64,000 bases of DNA, from NCBI RefSeq assembly GCF_018476525.1, contig NZ_JAHCST010000006.1:1-64000 (forward strand), read 5' to 3'. This DNA comes from Acrocarpospora catenulata. Lineage in GTDB: Bacteria; Actinomycetota; Actinomycetes; Streptosporangiales; Streptosporangiaceae. The position numbers and the translations under genes are program-made. Position 1 is the first letter of the stretch; each line of letters begins with the position of its first letter. Below the pieces are notes generated by a model. The model was not told the DNA's origin and did no database searches. It saw nothing but the letters and a program-made list of their open reading frames with translations. Positions 16,096 through 24,633 of this stretch are shown here, in pieces.

Positions 16096-18837
16096 CTAGA
16101 TGAACCGCCAGAGATGGTCGTTGGTGCCGTTGTCGTCCCAGAGCAGGACCTGGGCACCCTGTGCGGTTGACATGTCAGTGACGCCGAGGACCCGGCCGCC
16201 GTTGGCGTTCTGGATGCGGAAGTATCCGTTGGCACCGTAGCGCAGCCGCCATCGGCGGTCGGCCCCCCCGGTGTCCGCCGCCTGGACGATCCGGGAGCCG
16301 TTGCCGCTGGCCCCGCCCTCGACCGCGAGCACCCGGCCACTGTGCGCGTTGCGGAAGCGCAGGTAGCCGTTCGTGTCCACGATCGCAGTCCATACGTGGT
16401 CGTCGGTCCCGCTGTCGCCCCACTGAATGACGAGTGCACCGTTCTCGGTGGACATGTTCTGCACGCCGAGGACGAGGCCGCTGGCCAGGTTCTGGATCCG
16501 GACTGCGCCGTCGGGTACGAATCGCCACTGGTTGTCCGGGGTGCCGTTGTCCTGGTCCTGCACGGCCTGGGCCCCCCAGGCCGTGGAGCCGTTCAGGATG
16601 GCCAGTAGCTTGCCGCTGTTGACGTTGCGGATCTTGTGGGACCCGTCGCCGGCGTCGACGATGGTCCACTGGTGGTCGGCGGTGCCGTTGTCCGCCCACT
16701 GCAGGACGCGGGCGTTGTCCGCGGTGGACATGTTCTCCACGCCCAGCACCTTGCCGCTGTTGACGTTGCGTAGCCGTACGGCAGTCCCGTCGACCACCAA
16801 CTGCCAGTTGTGGTCGGCGGTGCCGCTGTCGCCCCACTGGAGCGCGAGCCCGCCGTCGGCCATGGACATGTTCTGGATGCCGAGTACGAGTCCGGTGGCG
16901 GCGTTGACCAGACGGAAACTGGCGGTGTTGTCGTCGCCTCCCGGACCGGTCCTCCAGTAGACGGTGTAGTTGTGCCCGTGGGCATCGTAGAAGGGCCCGA
17001 GGTCGACAGCGGTCCCGTTCGCGGTGGCGGTGAAGGCGAGCGCGCTGGTGCTGGTGCGCGTGATCGAGGTGGGGTCGAGGGACGGCAGGGCGCGCAGGCT
17101 GGTGTCGCCGTAGTTGCCGGACAGGACCACCGGACCGTACGTGATGGCGGCGACGGCGGGGTCGTCGTTGGCGGCCTCCATGACGACCCGCATCGGCAGG
17201 CGCACCGTGACGACGTCCCCCGAGGACCAGGACCGGGTGAGGCTCGAGTAAGTGCCGGGCGTGGCGGCCACGTCCTGCGGCTGGCCGTTGACGCTGATCG
17301 TGGCGTCGCTCGTCCAGGCCGGGATGCGGAACCGCATCGTCCACGTCTCCTTGACGTTGCCGCGGACTGTGAGGGTCGTGGTGTCGCTGACGGGATAGTT
17401 GGTCTTCTGTTCCACGACTATCCCGCGGTGTGACCAGGTGAGCCTCGACGGTACGTACAGGTTCACGGTCAGGGTGGTGCCGTTGTGGAAGTAGATGGAG
17501 TCCATCAGTTTGGTGTTCACCTCGATGCCCGAGCCCTGGCAGCACCAGAAGGAGTTGTAGTCGGTGCTGTAGGTGCCGCCGCCCCACGCAGGACCCACGC
17601 CCCGGCGGCCACCCGGCCTGAGCGGCGTGAAGTACGTGACGTGCCCATGGCTGTCGGCGGGGTTCTGCGCGCCGATGACGTGGTTGAGCAGTGCTCGCTC
17701 GTAGAAGTCGAAGTACGCCACCTTGTCCGGGTCCAGCAGCCACAGCTCGCGGGTCAGCTTGAGCATGTTGTAACTGTTGCAGTGCTCGCAGGTGTCGTTG
17801 GCGAGGTATCCGGCTATCGCGTTGGGGGCGCGGAAGTGCTCCGCCTGACTGTTGCCGCCGATCGCGTAGGTGTGCGCGCCGACGGTGATGTTCCAGGCGT
17901 TGGTGGCAATGTCCTGGTAGCGGGTGGTGCCGGTGGCCTTGAACTCCCGCGCCGCGCCGATCCACTTGGGTACCTGCGTGTTGGCGTGCAGGCCGTTAAG
18001 CCGGTCCTGGTTGGCAGCCAGGGGGTCGAAGACGGCGGCGTGGTCGAACCGCTGGGCGGCGGTGAGCCAACGGGCGTCACCGGTCTGGTGGTACAGGTCG
18101 GCCAGCACCTCGTTCATGCCACCAAACTCGGTGCCCAGCATGGCCTGCATCTGAGCGGTGGTCAGCCTGCCCGTCCGCCAGTCGACCCAGCCGGCGAGTG
18201 CGAGGAGCACGTCGCGGGCCTGGGTGCTGCCGATGTGGCGCCACACGTCGAGCAGGCCGGCCAGGGTCTTGTGAATGCAGTAGTACGGCACGTTGCCGTT
18301 GATCGACGTGCGGGCTTCGAGCTTGCTGAAGTCGGACTCGGGGAACCCCGACAAGTAGCCGGGGCTGAACCCGGCGGCGTCATTGTTGGCCTGACACTTG
18401 GCCAGCTCGGCCACCATGTAGGTCGCCTTCTCCAGGCACGTGGTGTCGCCTAGCACGGCATACGCCTGGGCCCACGCGGTGAGGAAATGTCCCTGGACGT
18501 GGGTGCGGAACGGGAACGATGGGGCGTCCCACCCGCCGTTCGCGGCGGCACCATTGGTGGACAGGCCGTGGTTGGCCCGGAAGTTGTACAACAGCCGGTC
18601 CACGTCGACGAACCGCAGGTAGTTCAGGGTCCGATCCTGGTTGTCGAGCCACCGGCCGGCAGTGAGCCGCACCCGGCCGAGGTCGAACTCGTACGCGGAG
18701 ACGCCGATTTCGGCACCTGCCGGAGGAAGGGCCGCGCTCGCCGGGGACCTGCCCCCGAACGTACCGACGGCCGAAGCGGCGGCGGCGATAGCAGCAGCCT
18801 GCAGCAGATGACGCCGACTGAGAGATCCGGACGACAC
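16096..18837 (-). CDS. Secreted GH127 beta-L-arabinofuranosidase with two ricin-type beta-trefoil domains
   Basis: A 913-residue secreted enzyme. The GTG at 18837 follows AAGGAGG, which decides the start. The N-terminus is a Tat signal: SLSRRHLLQAAAIAAAASA. The next ~550 residues are a GH127 (DUF1680) catalytic domain, family members of which release beta-L-arabinofuranose from plant glycans. Visible hallmarks are TCEHCNSYNMLKL and FWCCQGSGIE, the Glu and Cys residues that build the zinc-thiolate catalytic centre in HypBA1. The last ~275 residues are six ~46-residue repeats (xRxxNxxSGxVLGVxNMS...QWxDNGTxDHxW), enough for two carbohydrate-binding trefoils. Two LacI-type operators lie upstream, consistent with sugar induction. 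Confidence 0.9.
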   Translation of the reverse strand: MSSGSLSRRHLLQAAAIAAAASAVGTFGGRSPASAALPPAGAEIGVSAYEFDLGRVRLTAGRWLDNQDRTLNYLRFVDVDRLLYNFRANHGLSTNGAAANGGWDAPSFPFRTHVQGHFLTAWAQAYAVLGDTTCLEKATYMVAELAKCQANNDAAGFSPGYLSGFPESDFSKLEARTSINGNVPYYCIHKTLAGLLDVWRHIGSTQARDVLLALAGWVDWRTGRLTTAQMQAMLGTEFGGMNEVLADLYHQTGDARWLTAAQRFDHAAVFDPLAANQDRLNGLHANTQVPKWIGAAREFKATGTTRYQDIATNAWNITVGAHTYAIGGNSQAEHFRAPNAIAGYLANDTCEHCNSYNMLKLTRELWLLDPDKVAYFDFYERALLNHVIGAQNPADSHGHVTYFTPLRPGGRRGVGPAWGGGTYSTDYNSFWCCQGSGIEVNTKLMDSIYFHNGTTLTVNLYVPSRLTWSHRGIVVEQKTNYPVSDTTTLTVRGNVKETWTMRFRIPAWTSDATISVNGQPQDVAATPGTYSSLTRSWSSGDVVTVRLPMRVVMEAANDDPAVAAITYGPVVLSGNYGDTSLRALPSLDPTSITRTSTSALAFTATANGTAVDLGPFYDAHGHNYTVYWRTGPGGDDNTASFRLVNAATGLVLGIQNMSMADGGLALQWGDSGTADHNWQLVVDGTAVRLRNVNSGKVLGVENMSTADNARVLQWADNGTADHQWTIVDAGDGSHKIRNVNSGKLLAILNGSTAWGAQAVQDQDNGTPDNQWRFVPDGAVRIQNLASGLVLGVQNMSTENGALVIQWGDSGTDDHVWTAIVDTNGYLRFRNAHSGRVLAVEGGASGNGSRIVQAADTGGADRRWRLRYGANGYFRIQNANGGRVLGVTDMSTAQGAQVLLWDDNGTNDHLWRFI
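16099..16930 (-). repeat. Six ~46-residue ricin/CBM13-like repeats within the GH127 gene
   Basis: Each repeat carries a variant of RNxxSGxVLGVxNMS and ends in QWxxxGTxDHxWxxx. Three repeats make one beta-trefoil, so six imply two complete domains. Repeat 3 (LAILNGSTAWGAQAVQDQDN) and repeat 5 (LAVEGGASGNGSRIVQAADT) are the most diverged. Confidence 0.8.
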
Positions 18838-18974
18838 AGCGCCTCCTTGAAGTGGGTGAACTTTCCGACCGTGCCCTACTGGCCGGTGCCGGCCGTCTGC
18901 CCCTGGAAGTGGGCGAAATGGGCACATGCGGAGCGGCCGGCGCGAGCACGGCCGCTTGAGTTGGACGAGTGGGT

Positions 18975-18988
18975 TGTTAGCGCTAACA
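18975..18988. promoter_or_regulatory. LacI-type operator O1, perfect palindrome
   Basis: TGTTAGCGCTAACA is a perfect 14-bp palindrome with the central CG typical of LacI/GalR-family operators. It lies 138 bp upstream of the GH127 start and just downstream of the proposed -10 element, where a bound repressor would block initiation. Confidence 0.75.
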
Positions 18989-19004
18989 TTGCGGGGCTGT
19001 TAAG

Positions 19005-19034
19005 AACATATGAAAGAAAATCGGCCGGAGTCAA
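19005..19034 (-). promoter_or_regulatory. Proposed GH127 promoter
   Basis: On the minus strand TTGACT (19034-19029) is followed after 18 bp by TATGTT (19010-19005), a fair match to sigma-70-type -35 and -10 elements. The local sequence is AT-rich compared with the flanks. Placement between the two operators supports the call. Confidence 0.45.
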
Positions 19035-19133
19035 TGGCCACGGTAAGTTGCTTGCATTGGAGCGCTCCTCGCAGTCTTGACAGTGCAAGCCGCACCCGCC
19101 TACTGTCGCGGTTGTTAACTTCTGGTTTCAAAG

Positions 19134-19147
19134 TGTTAGCGCTAACG
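19134..19147. promoter_or_regulatory. LacI-type operator O2, one mismatch
   Basis: TGTTAGCGCTAACG differs from O1 only in the last base. The two centres are 159 bp apart, suitable for looping by a tetrameric LacI repressor or for control of a former divergent gene. No lacI-type gene is present in the window. Confidence 0.65.
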
Positions 19148-19149
19148 GC

Positions 19150-19540
19150 ATGAGGAGCCCCCCACTCATGAGAGCGATCCACACCCGGGCCTCGCCCGCG
19201 AAATGCGCGGCCTTCCCCGGCGGGATTCCCTCCAGCCACGCTCTGGTCGGCCCGATCGCCTCGATGTCGGCCAGCAGCGCCAGCCGCTGCTTGAACTTAC
19301 CGAGCGTGGCCGCCTTGGCCACGTCCTTCAACCGGTCGAACTCGCTGCGGCGGCTCACCGGATCCACCACCAGCAGCCGCGCCCGGGGCCGCCCGGTCCA
19401 GCCGCCCGGCCACCGCGGCGAACATCCCCGAGTTCACCTCGGTCCGGATCGCCGGGGCCATCGCGTCCAGCTTTGTGTAGCCGGGCAGCTCGCACCGTCT
19501 GCGGACCAGTTCCTCCAACGCCACATTGATCAGGTCAGTG
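19150..19540 (-). pseudogene. Frameshifted fragment of a second, different Tn3-family transposase
   Basis: Minus-strand translation gives DLINVALEELVRRRCELPGY, TKLDAMAPAIRTEVNSGMF and GRLDRA, then after a one-base shift near 19385-19395 LLVVDPVSRRSEFDRLKDVA and a stretch ending WLEGIPPGKAAHFAGEAR. This is the region just after the N-terminal DUF4158 domain of Tn3 transposases. It differs clearly from the intact TnpA at 30018-33059. Both ends are missing and no terminal repeat was seen next to it. It lies where a divergent partner of the GH127 gene would be expected. Confidence 0.65.
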
Positions 19541-19593
19541 GGGTTGTCTGTATGATTTCTACGCTTTGGGGCGGTGGGTGATGCCGACCGCGG

Positions 19594-20202
19594 TCAAGCC
19601 GAGAGTGCGGCGAGAGTTGTCTCGCGAACGAGTGTGGGCGCATCGTCAGCTGTGATGTCGCCGCGGTGCACCGCAGCGGATGCACCATGGAGGATCGCCT
19701 GGATGACACTGATCTGCCATTCCATCGGCATGTCGTCACGGAACTCGCCGGTCTTCCGGCCATGCTCCAACAGGGCGCGAACGCGGACCGCGAGTTCCTC
19801 ATGTGCTCGGTGCATGGCATCAGGTGGCAGTGCGTCCGACGCTGCGATGACCAGGGCCCCGAATCGGTGGGTCAAGTGCCAGGTCGTCTCCAGTAGGCGC
19901 CCGAGGGCCGCCTGCGGATCGCCACCGAGGTCTATTTTCGTCAACGCAGTATCTGTCTGCGCGATCGCTCGTTCGCCCACCTCGGCGATGAGGGCCGCTC
20001 GTGAGTCGAAATGACCGTAGAGGGTGACCCGTCCGACACCCGCGGCTTTGGCGATCTCGTTGACGCTCACGTCAGGGTCGACAGCCAGCAACCGGGTGGC
20101 GGCGGCGATGATCGACTCGATGTTGCGACGGGCGTCAGCGCGCCTCGTGCGATCCGATACACCTTCCCTAGCGGACGGCCGCGATTGGGGCTGAGTCACC
20201 AT
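19594..20202 (-). CDS. TetR-family transcriptional regulator
   Basis: A 202-residue protein starting at ATG 20202 behind GAAAGGGG. The N-terminal helix-turn-helix is clear: IIAAATRLLAVDPDVSVNEI, AKAAGVGRVTLYGHF and DSRAALIAEV. The helical C-terminal ligand domain is of standard length. It is divergent from the crotonase-amidohydrolase pair, a natural target. A GTACGTAC palindrome in its 5' leader may be its own operator. Confidence 0.92.
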   Translation of the reverse strand: MVTQPQSRPSAREGVSDRTRRADARRNIESIIAAATRLLAVDPDVSVNEIAKAAGVGRVTLYGHFDSRAALIAEVGERAIAQTDTALTKIDLGGDPQAALGRLLETTWHLTHRFGALVIAASDALPPDAMHRAHEELAVRVRALLEHGRKTGEFRDDMPMEWQISVIQAILHGASAAVHRGDITADDAPTLVRETTLAALSA

Positions 20203-20213
20203 CCGTCCCCTTT

Positions 20214-20227
20214 CTAGTACGTACAAC
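20214..20227. promoter_or_regulatory. Candidate TetR operator
   Basis: CTAGTACGTACAAC contains the perfect 8-bp palindrome GTACGTAC with partly symmetric flanks (TAGTACGTACaa against TTGTACGTACta). It lies 12 bp upstream of the TetR start in the divergent region, a usual place for autoregulation. Confidence 0.4.
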
Positions 20228-20395
20228 AGTGTTCATGTTAGCCCCTACTGTGCAGGACCATCTGAGACCCTCTACCTCCCGCGCGCCCACGCCGACCGAC
20301 AGGACTGGAGCGGCGCGTGCTCGTCGCCGTCTGCCATAGAGTCGGCCCCATGACGTCGTACGACACGGCTCCCGCCTGTTCCCAGGCAGAACGGA

Positions 20396-21442
20396 ATGGC
20401 GATGCTCACGGTCCGCGAATCGCTCGGCCTGCTGGATGTGCCGCAGTCCTTCACCGCTGAGGGCGTCCCGGCGCAACCCCTGCGGGTCGTCGACCTCGCC
20501 ACCGCCCCGGCCGGCATCCAGCCCGAAGAGCTGGCCGACCGGTTGGGGACACGGCCCCAGGTGACCGTCGGGGTGCTGCCCGGGGATCCCTCCCCGCAGG
20601 CGCTCCGCCTGGCCGTCGCGTGCACGCTCACCCTGTGCCAGGCCTCCCGGGAGGAGGAGGGCTGGCCCTTCACCGTGCCCGTGGACGACGTCGATGCGGC
20701 GCTGGAGACGCTGGAACAGGTCGTACACGCGCAGCCGACGGCCGCGGTGAGCCTGCACCAGCTCCTGCATGTGCAAGCCGGACTGGCGGTCCCGGCGGCG
20801 CTGGTCGCCGAGTCCGCCACCTACTCCACGCTGCTCGGCGGCTCCGGATTCGCCCGCTGGCTGACCGGCAGACCGCCCCGCCGCCCGAGTGACTCCGGCA
20901 CTGCGGTCGAGCTGACTGTCGAGGCGGGCACGCTGCGCATCTTCCTGTCCCGCCCGCAGCGGCGCAACGCTTTCAACGCCGCCATGCGGGACGCGCTGGC
21001 GGACGCCCTGACGGTGGCCGCGGCCGACCCGTCGCTGCGGGTGGAGCTGCACGGTCGCGGGCCTGACTTTTGTGCGGGTGGCGACCTGGACGAGTTCGGC
21101 ACCACGCCCGACCCCGCGACCGGTCACGTGCTGCGCATCGCCCGCTCGGCGGGGCTCGGCCTGCACCGGGTCGCCGATCGGACGACGGCGTACCTGCACG
21201 GCAACTGCGTGGGGGCGGGCATCGAGTTGCCCTCCTTCGTCGGGCGGGTTGTGGCCAGGCCGGGGACGCGCTTCCGGCTGCCGGAACTGGCCATGGGCCT
21301 GATCCCCGGCGCGGGCGGCACCGTCAGCCTGGCCCGCCGCATCGGCCGGTGGCGTACGGCGTGGCTGGCGTTGACCGGAGTGACCCTCGATGTCGAGTCG
21401 GCCCTGTCCTGGGGCCTGGTCGACGAGATATCACCTGCCTGA
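20396..21442 (+). CDS. Enoyl-CoA hydratase/isomerase family protein with N-terminal extension
   Basis: A 348-residue protein, about 90 longer than ordinary crotonases. The C-terminal half is a crotonase core: LSRPQRRNAFNAAM, the CoA/oxyanion segment GRGPDFCAGGDLDEFG, HGNCVGAGIELPSF and MGLIPGAGGTVSLARR. The second Glu of classical hydratases is not obvious. The N-terminal ~165 residues end in ESATYSTLLGGSGFARWL, which resembles the N-terminal helical part of actinobacterial two-part crotonases. The amidohydrolase gene starts immediately at the stop, so they form an operon divergent from tetR. A role in modifying an acyl-CoA released by the amidohydrolase is plausible. Confidence 0.82.
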   Translation: MAMLTVRESLGLLDVPQSFTAEGVPAQPLRVVDLATAPAGIQPEELADRLGTRPQVTVGVLPGDPSPQALRLAVACTLTLCQASREEEGWPFTVPVDDVDAALETLEQVVHAQPTAAVSLHQLLHVQAGLAVPAALVAESATYSTLLGGSGFARWLTGRPPRRPSDSGTAVELTVEAGTLRIFLSRPQRRNAFNAAMRDALADALTVAAADPSLRVELHGRGPDFCAGGDLDEFGTTPDPATGHVLRIARSAGLGLHRVADRTTAYLHGNCVGAGIELPSFVGRVVARPGTRFRLPELAMGLIPGAGGTVSLARRIGRWRTAWLALTGVTLDVESALSWGLVDEISPA

Positions 21443-22828
21443 ATGTTGCTGCGGGAGGTCGAGATCCGCGGCTGCCGGGCCGACGTACGGCTGGCCGGGG
21501 GCCGGGTCACGGAGGTCGGGCAGGCCGGTACGCTGCGCCCGCTTCCGGGTGAGGAGGCGGTGGACGGCGCGGGCGGGGCGCTGCTCCCCGGGCTGACCGA
21601 CCACCACGTGCACCTGTTCGCCTGGGCGGCGGCCCTGACCTCGGTGGCGTGCGGGCCACCCGCCGTACGGGACGCGCACGCGTTGCGCGAGGCGCTGGCG
21701 ACGGCGTCCGGCGACGCCGCGGGCTGGGTGCGGGGCGTCGGGTACGCCGAGTCGGTCGCCGGGCCGCTCGACGCGCGCGCACTGGACCTGCTGCACCCGC
21801 GGCGCCCGGTCCGGCTGCAGCACCGAGGCGGTTCGATGTGGATGCTCAACACCGCCGCGATCCGGCTGCTGGGCCTCGACAGCCTGCGGGACCCGGGCAT
21901 CGAACGCGGACAGGACGGCACACCCACCGGACGGCTCTGGCGGGCCGACCACCTGCTGCGTACCGCGCGAACGCCGCCCGACCTGCGTCCGCTGGCCGCC
22001 GCGCTGGCCCGCTGGGGCGTCACGTCGGTCACCGACGCCACCCCCGCGCTGGACCCGGTGGCGACCGCCGCGCTCGCCGCCCAACTGGAGGGGGGCGCTC
22101 TCCCCCAACGGGTGCGCCTGCTGGGCGCCCCGGAAGAGACGGTCGGCGATCGGCTCACCAGCGGGCCGTGGAAGATCGTCATACGGGATGACGCGCTGCC
22201 CGACCTGGCCGGGCTGGCCGCCGAAATTCAGAACGTGCACGCGCTGGACCGGCCGGTCGCGCTGCACTGTCTCACCATGGAGGCGCTGCTGCTGGCGCTC
22301 GCCGCGTTCGACGAGGTCGGCTCCCTGGACGGGGACCGGATCGAGCACGCCGCCGTGGTGCCCGATTGGTGCCTGGACCGCCTCCGGCGGCATGGGCTGC
22401 GCGTGGTCACCCAGCCGGCGTTCCTGGCCGACCGCGGCGAGGACATGCTGTCCGGCATGCTCTCGGAGGAGCGCGACGACCTGTACCGGTACGGCGGCCT
22501 GCTTCGCGCGGGGGTGCCCACGGTGGCCTCCAGCGACGCCCCGTACGGCCCGGCCGACCCGTGGCAGGTGATCGCCGCCGCCCGCGACCGGACGACCGAG
22601 ACGGGCCGCCCCGTCACACCTGCCGAGCGGGTCCCCGCCGAGGTAGCGCTGGACGGCTATCTGACGCCGGGCCACCTGCCCCGCTCGGGGCCCTGCACCG
22701 TACGCCCCGGCGCGGCGGCCGACCTGGTTCTCCTGGACTGCCCCCTGCGGGACGTGCTACGCGAGCCGCACGCGGACCGGGTCCGCATGACGGTCATCGA
22801 CGGCCGCGCCGTCCACCGCGCCCGTTGA
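21443..22828 (+). CDS. Amidohydrolase, YtcJ-like (amidohydrolase family 3)
   Basis: A 461-residue cytoplasmic protein whose ATG 21443 directly follows the upstream TGA. Metal-binding features occur in order: LTDHHVHLFAW (HxH site) near residue 50, KIVIRDD (candidate bridging Lys), VALHCLTMEA, DRIEHAAVV and SSDAPYGPADPW (final Asp). This is the pattern of YtcJ-like Zn amidohydrolases that cleave N-acyl or formamide-type bonds. It ends in a standard dihydroorotase-like beta segment (GAAADLVLLDCPLRDV). Convergent with the disrupted Opp operon, it may act on the imported compound. Confidence 0.88.
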   Translation: MLLREVEIRGCRADVRLAGGRVTEVGQAGTLRPLPGEEAVDGAGGALLPGLTDHHVHLFAWAAALTSVACGPPAVRDAHALREALATASGDAAGWVRGVGYAESVAGPLDARALDLLHPRRPVRLQHRGGSMWMLNTAAIRLLGLDSLRDPGIERGQDGTPTGRLWRADHLLRTARTPPDLRPLAAALARWGVTSVTDATPALDPVATAALAAQLEGGALPQRVRLLGAPEETVGDRLTSGPWKIVIRDDALPDLAGLAAEIQNVHALDRPVALHCLTMEALLLALAAFDEVGSLDGDRIEHAAVVPDWCLDRLRRHGLRVVTQPAFLADRGEDMLSGMLSEERDDLYRYGGLLRAGVPTVASSDAPYGPADPWQVIAAARDRTTETGRPVTPAERVPAEVALDGYLTPGHLPRSGPCTVRPGAAADLVLLDCPLRDVLREPHADRVRMTVIDGRAVHRAR

Positions 22829-22838
22829 GCGACCCTGC

Positions 22839-23192
22839 CTACGTACCGGATTCGGTCATCGGGAAGTGGCAGGCGACATAGTGACCGGGACGGGCCTCGG
22901 CGATCTCCGGCGCCTGGACCGCGCACAGCTCCCGCGCCCGGTGGCAGCGGGTGCGGAACCGGCATCCGCTCGGCGGCGCGAGCGGCGACGGCGGCTCCCC
23001 CGACAGCAGGCGCCTGGGCCGAGGCGCGTCGGGATCGGGTTCCGGGATCGCGCCGATCAGCCCGTAGGTATAGGGATGCAGAGGGTGCCGGTACAGTCGT
23101 CCGGCTGGGCCACCTCGCAGACCTTGCCGAGGTACATGACCATCACGCGGTCGCTGACGTTCTTGATCACGGCGAGGTCGTGGGCGATGAAG
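22839..23192 (-). pseudogene. 3' part of transposon-disrupted oppF-type ATPase gene
   Basis: Reads from the transposon edge [20 protein letters not shown] and [12 protein letters not shown] one-base deletion then moves the frame to [20 protein letters not shown], and it ends with the oligopeptide-transporter C-terminal motif [16 protein letters not shown] and [10 protein letters not shown], stop at 22839. These are the His-switch and oligo/dipeptide C-terminal domain missing from the 5' part at 33205-33856. Joining both parts after removing one TGAAG restores TMLFIAHDL. The extra frameshift suggests decay after insertion. Confidence 0.88.
23188..23192. repeat. Target site duplication, left copy (TGAAG)
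   Basis: TGAAG directly abuts the left terminal repeat and is repeated at 33205-33209 next to the right one. Five base pairs is the usual target duplication of Tn3-family elements. Confidence 0.92.
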
Positions 23193-23242
23193 GGGGTCCC
23201 GGTAGCAATGAAGAAATTTCCAACGGATATACCGCTGACCTG
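23193..23242 (+). repeat. Left terminal inverted repeat of the Tn3-family element (50 bp)
   Basis: Begins GGGGTCCCGGTAGCAATGAA and ends ACCGCTGACCTG at 23242. It is identical over 50 bp to the reverse complement of 33155-33204, then similarity falls off apart from a short AATACA block. Tn3 repeats are usually about 38 bp, so this is on the long side. Confidence 0.95.
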
Positions 23243-23294
23243 CGACAATACACGGCTCTATGACTGAGGTCTCGGTTCGCTTACGGTGTGGACC

Positions 23295-23606
23295 ATGAGC
23301 GACGACAAGCCGGAGTTCGGGTACGGCCAGGGACTGCGGCCGTTGTGGAGCGCGCGTGACCGCGACGCCGAGCGGATCCGTGAGGCGTTGCGCGGTGCCG
23401 GGCTCGTGGAGTTCAGCGACAGCCGGGCCGGATTTGTGGTGGAGGGCGGCGGGGATGGCAGAGCGTTCCTGGTGGTCTTCGCCGGCCCTGGGAGCGTCGC
23501 CGGGCAGCGGGTCGCCTCCTACGCCGGGGCGCTGGCCGCGGCTGGGATGAGGGCCGAGCCCGACGCCGACGACGATCAGGCGCCGCGGGTGTGGCTGCCT
23601 TCATGA
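23295..23606 (+). CDS. Small hypothetical protein carried by the transposon
   Basis: A 103-residue protein from ATG 23295 (an upstream in-frame ATG lies at 23286). The sequence [20 protein letters not shown], a short helix and two beta-rich stretches ([20 protein letters not shown]) suggest a compact alpha/beta fold. No family was recognised. It sits 52 bp inside the left terminal repeat and ends 35 bp before the convergent recombinase gene. Its role in transposition or as cargo is unknown. Confidence 0.62.
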   Translation: MSDDKPEFGYGQGLRPLWSARDRDAERIREALRGAGLVEFSDSRAGFVVEGGGDGRAFLVVFAGPGSVAGQRVASYAGALAAAGMRAEPDADDDQAPRVWLPS

Positions 23607-23641
23607 GCGCGGTGATCGCCCTGATCAGCAGGGGGTGGGAA

Positions 23642-24610
23642 TCAGCGAGGACGGCGGCGCTGGATGGGATCGGCTTCGGCGGTGACGCGGGCGGAGGTCT
23701 CCTCGCCGAGGCGTACGTAGCGGCCGAGGCTGGCCAGGTGTTGGTGGCGGCTCTTGGCCTGCAGTTCGGGCGCGGTCCGGCCGGCTTGGGCGAGATGTTG
23801 GAGCGCGCTGTGGCGGAGCTGGTGGAGCGTCCATCCCTGCCGGTGCGGGTCGAGCGTGGCCGAGGCGGTCTTGAACAGGTATTCGGCGCGCGGGTAGGAC
23901 AGCCGGCCGCGTTTGGTGGTCGGGTCGATGTCGGCGGCCGCCCGCGTGCGCGGGCCCGAGGCAGGAGCGCGCCGGTCGGCCAGGAACACCGGTCCGCTGG
24001 TGCGGCCGGTCAGCAGGCGGGGCAGCAGCCGGGCGGTGGGGGTGGCCCAGTGCACGTACTCGATGGCGCCGCCCTTGGAGACGACGCGGGCGCGGCGGAA
24101 CTCCAGGTCGAGGTCTTCGACGTTGAGGGTGAGGATTTCCTCGGCGCGGGCGGCCGTGTCGTACAGGAGCCTCCACAGCACCCGTTCGCGCAGGGCGTGG
24201 GCGGGGCCGGTGAAGAGCGTCTCCAGCCGGGCGGCCGGGATGGCGCGGTCGCCGCGCCGGGCGGGCTTGCGCCGTTCCAGGCGCCGGGCCGGGTTGGTGG
24301 CCAGCAGGTCCTGGCGCTGTGCCCAGGTGGTGAAGGAGACCAGGGCGGACAGGTGCCGGTTCCAGGTTGCGGCGGCCGCGGTCTTCCAGCGGTCCATCAC
24401 CGCGGCGTAGTGCTCGGGCTGCAGGGCGGCGACGGGATGTGCCGGCCCGGCCATGGCCGTCAGGCGGGCGAGGGTCTCGGCGTAGCTGGCGCGGGTGGTG
24501 GCCGTGGTGATGGAGTCGAGAAAGCGCTCGACCGCGACCGCGACCGTGATCGTCGCGCCAGCTACGTCGGGGACGGAGTCGGGCTGGCCGGGGAAGGCCA
24601 CGACGGACAT
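23642..24610 (-). CDS. Tyrosine recombinase (TnpI-like resolvase of the Tn3 element)
   Basis: A 322-residue protein; ATG 24610 follows GGAGGAGG, which decides the start. The SAM-like N-terminal core-binding domain spans residues ~20-115. The catalytic domain shows Arg155 (DTAARAEEIL), Lys179 in a beta-hairpin, HQLRH at 263-267, His291 and the nucleophile Tyr298 (SLGRYVRLGE). This full catalytic set indicates an active XerC/D-like enzyme. Some Tn3-family elements (the Tn4430 type) use a tyrosine recombinase TnpI instead of a serine resolvase to resolve cointegrates; position and nearby repeats fit that role. It reads toward the left terminal repeat. Confidence 0.88.
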   Translation of the reverse strand: MSVVAFPGQPDSVPDVAGATITVAVAVERFLDSITTATTRASYAETLARLTAMAGPAHPVAALQPEHYAAVMDRWKTAAAATWNRHLSALVSFTTWAQRQDLLATNPARRLERRKPARRGDRAIPAARLETLFTGPAHALRERVLWRLLYDTAARAEEILTLNVEDLDLEFRRARVVSKGGAIEYVHWATPTARLLPRLLTGRTSGPVFLADRRAPASGPRTRAAADIDPTTKRGRLSYPRAEYLFKTASATLDPHRQGWTLHQLRHSALQHLAQAGRTAPELQAKSRHQHLASLGRYVRLGEETSARVTAEADPIQRRRPR

Positions 24611-24633
24611 GGGGCGGTCCTCCTCCGAGGCGA

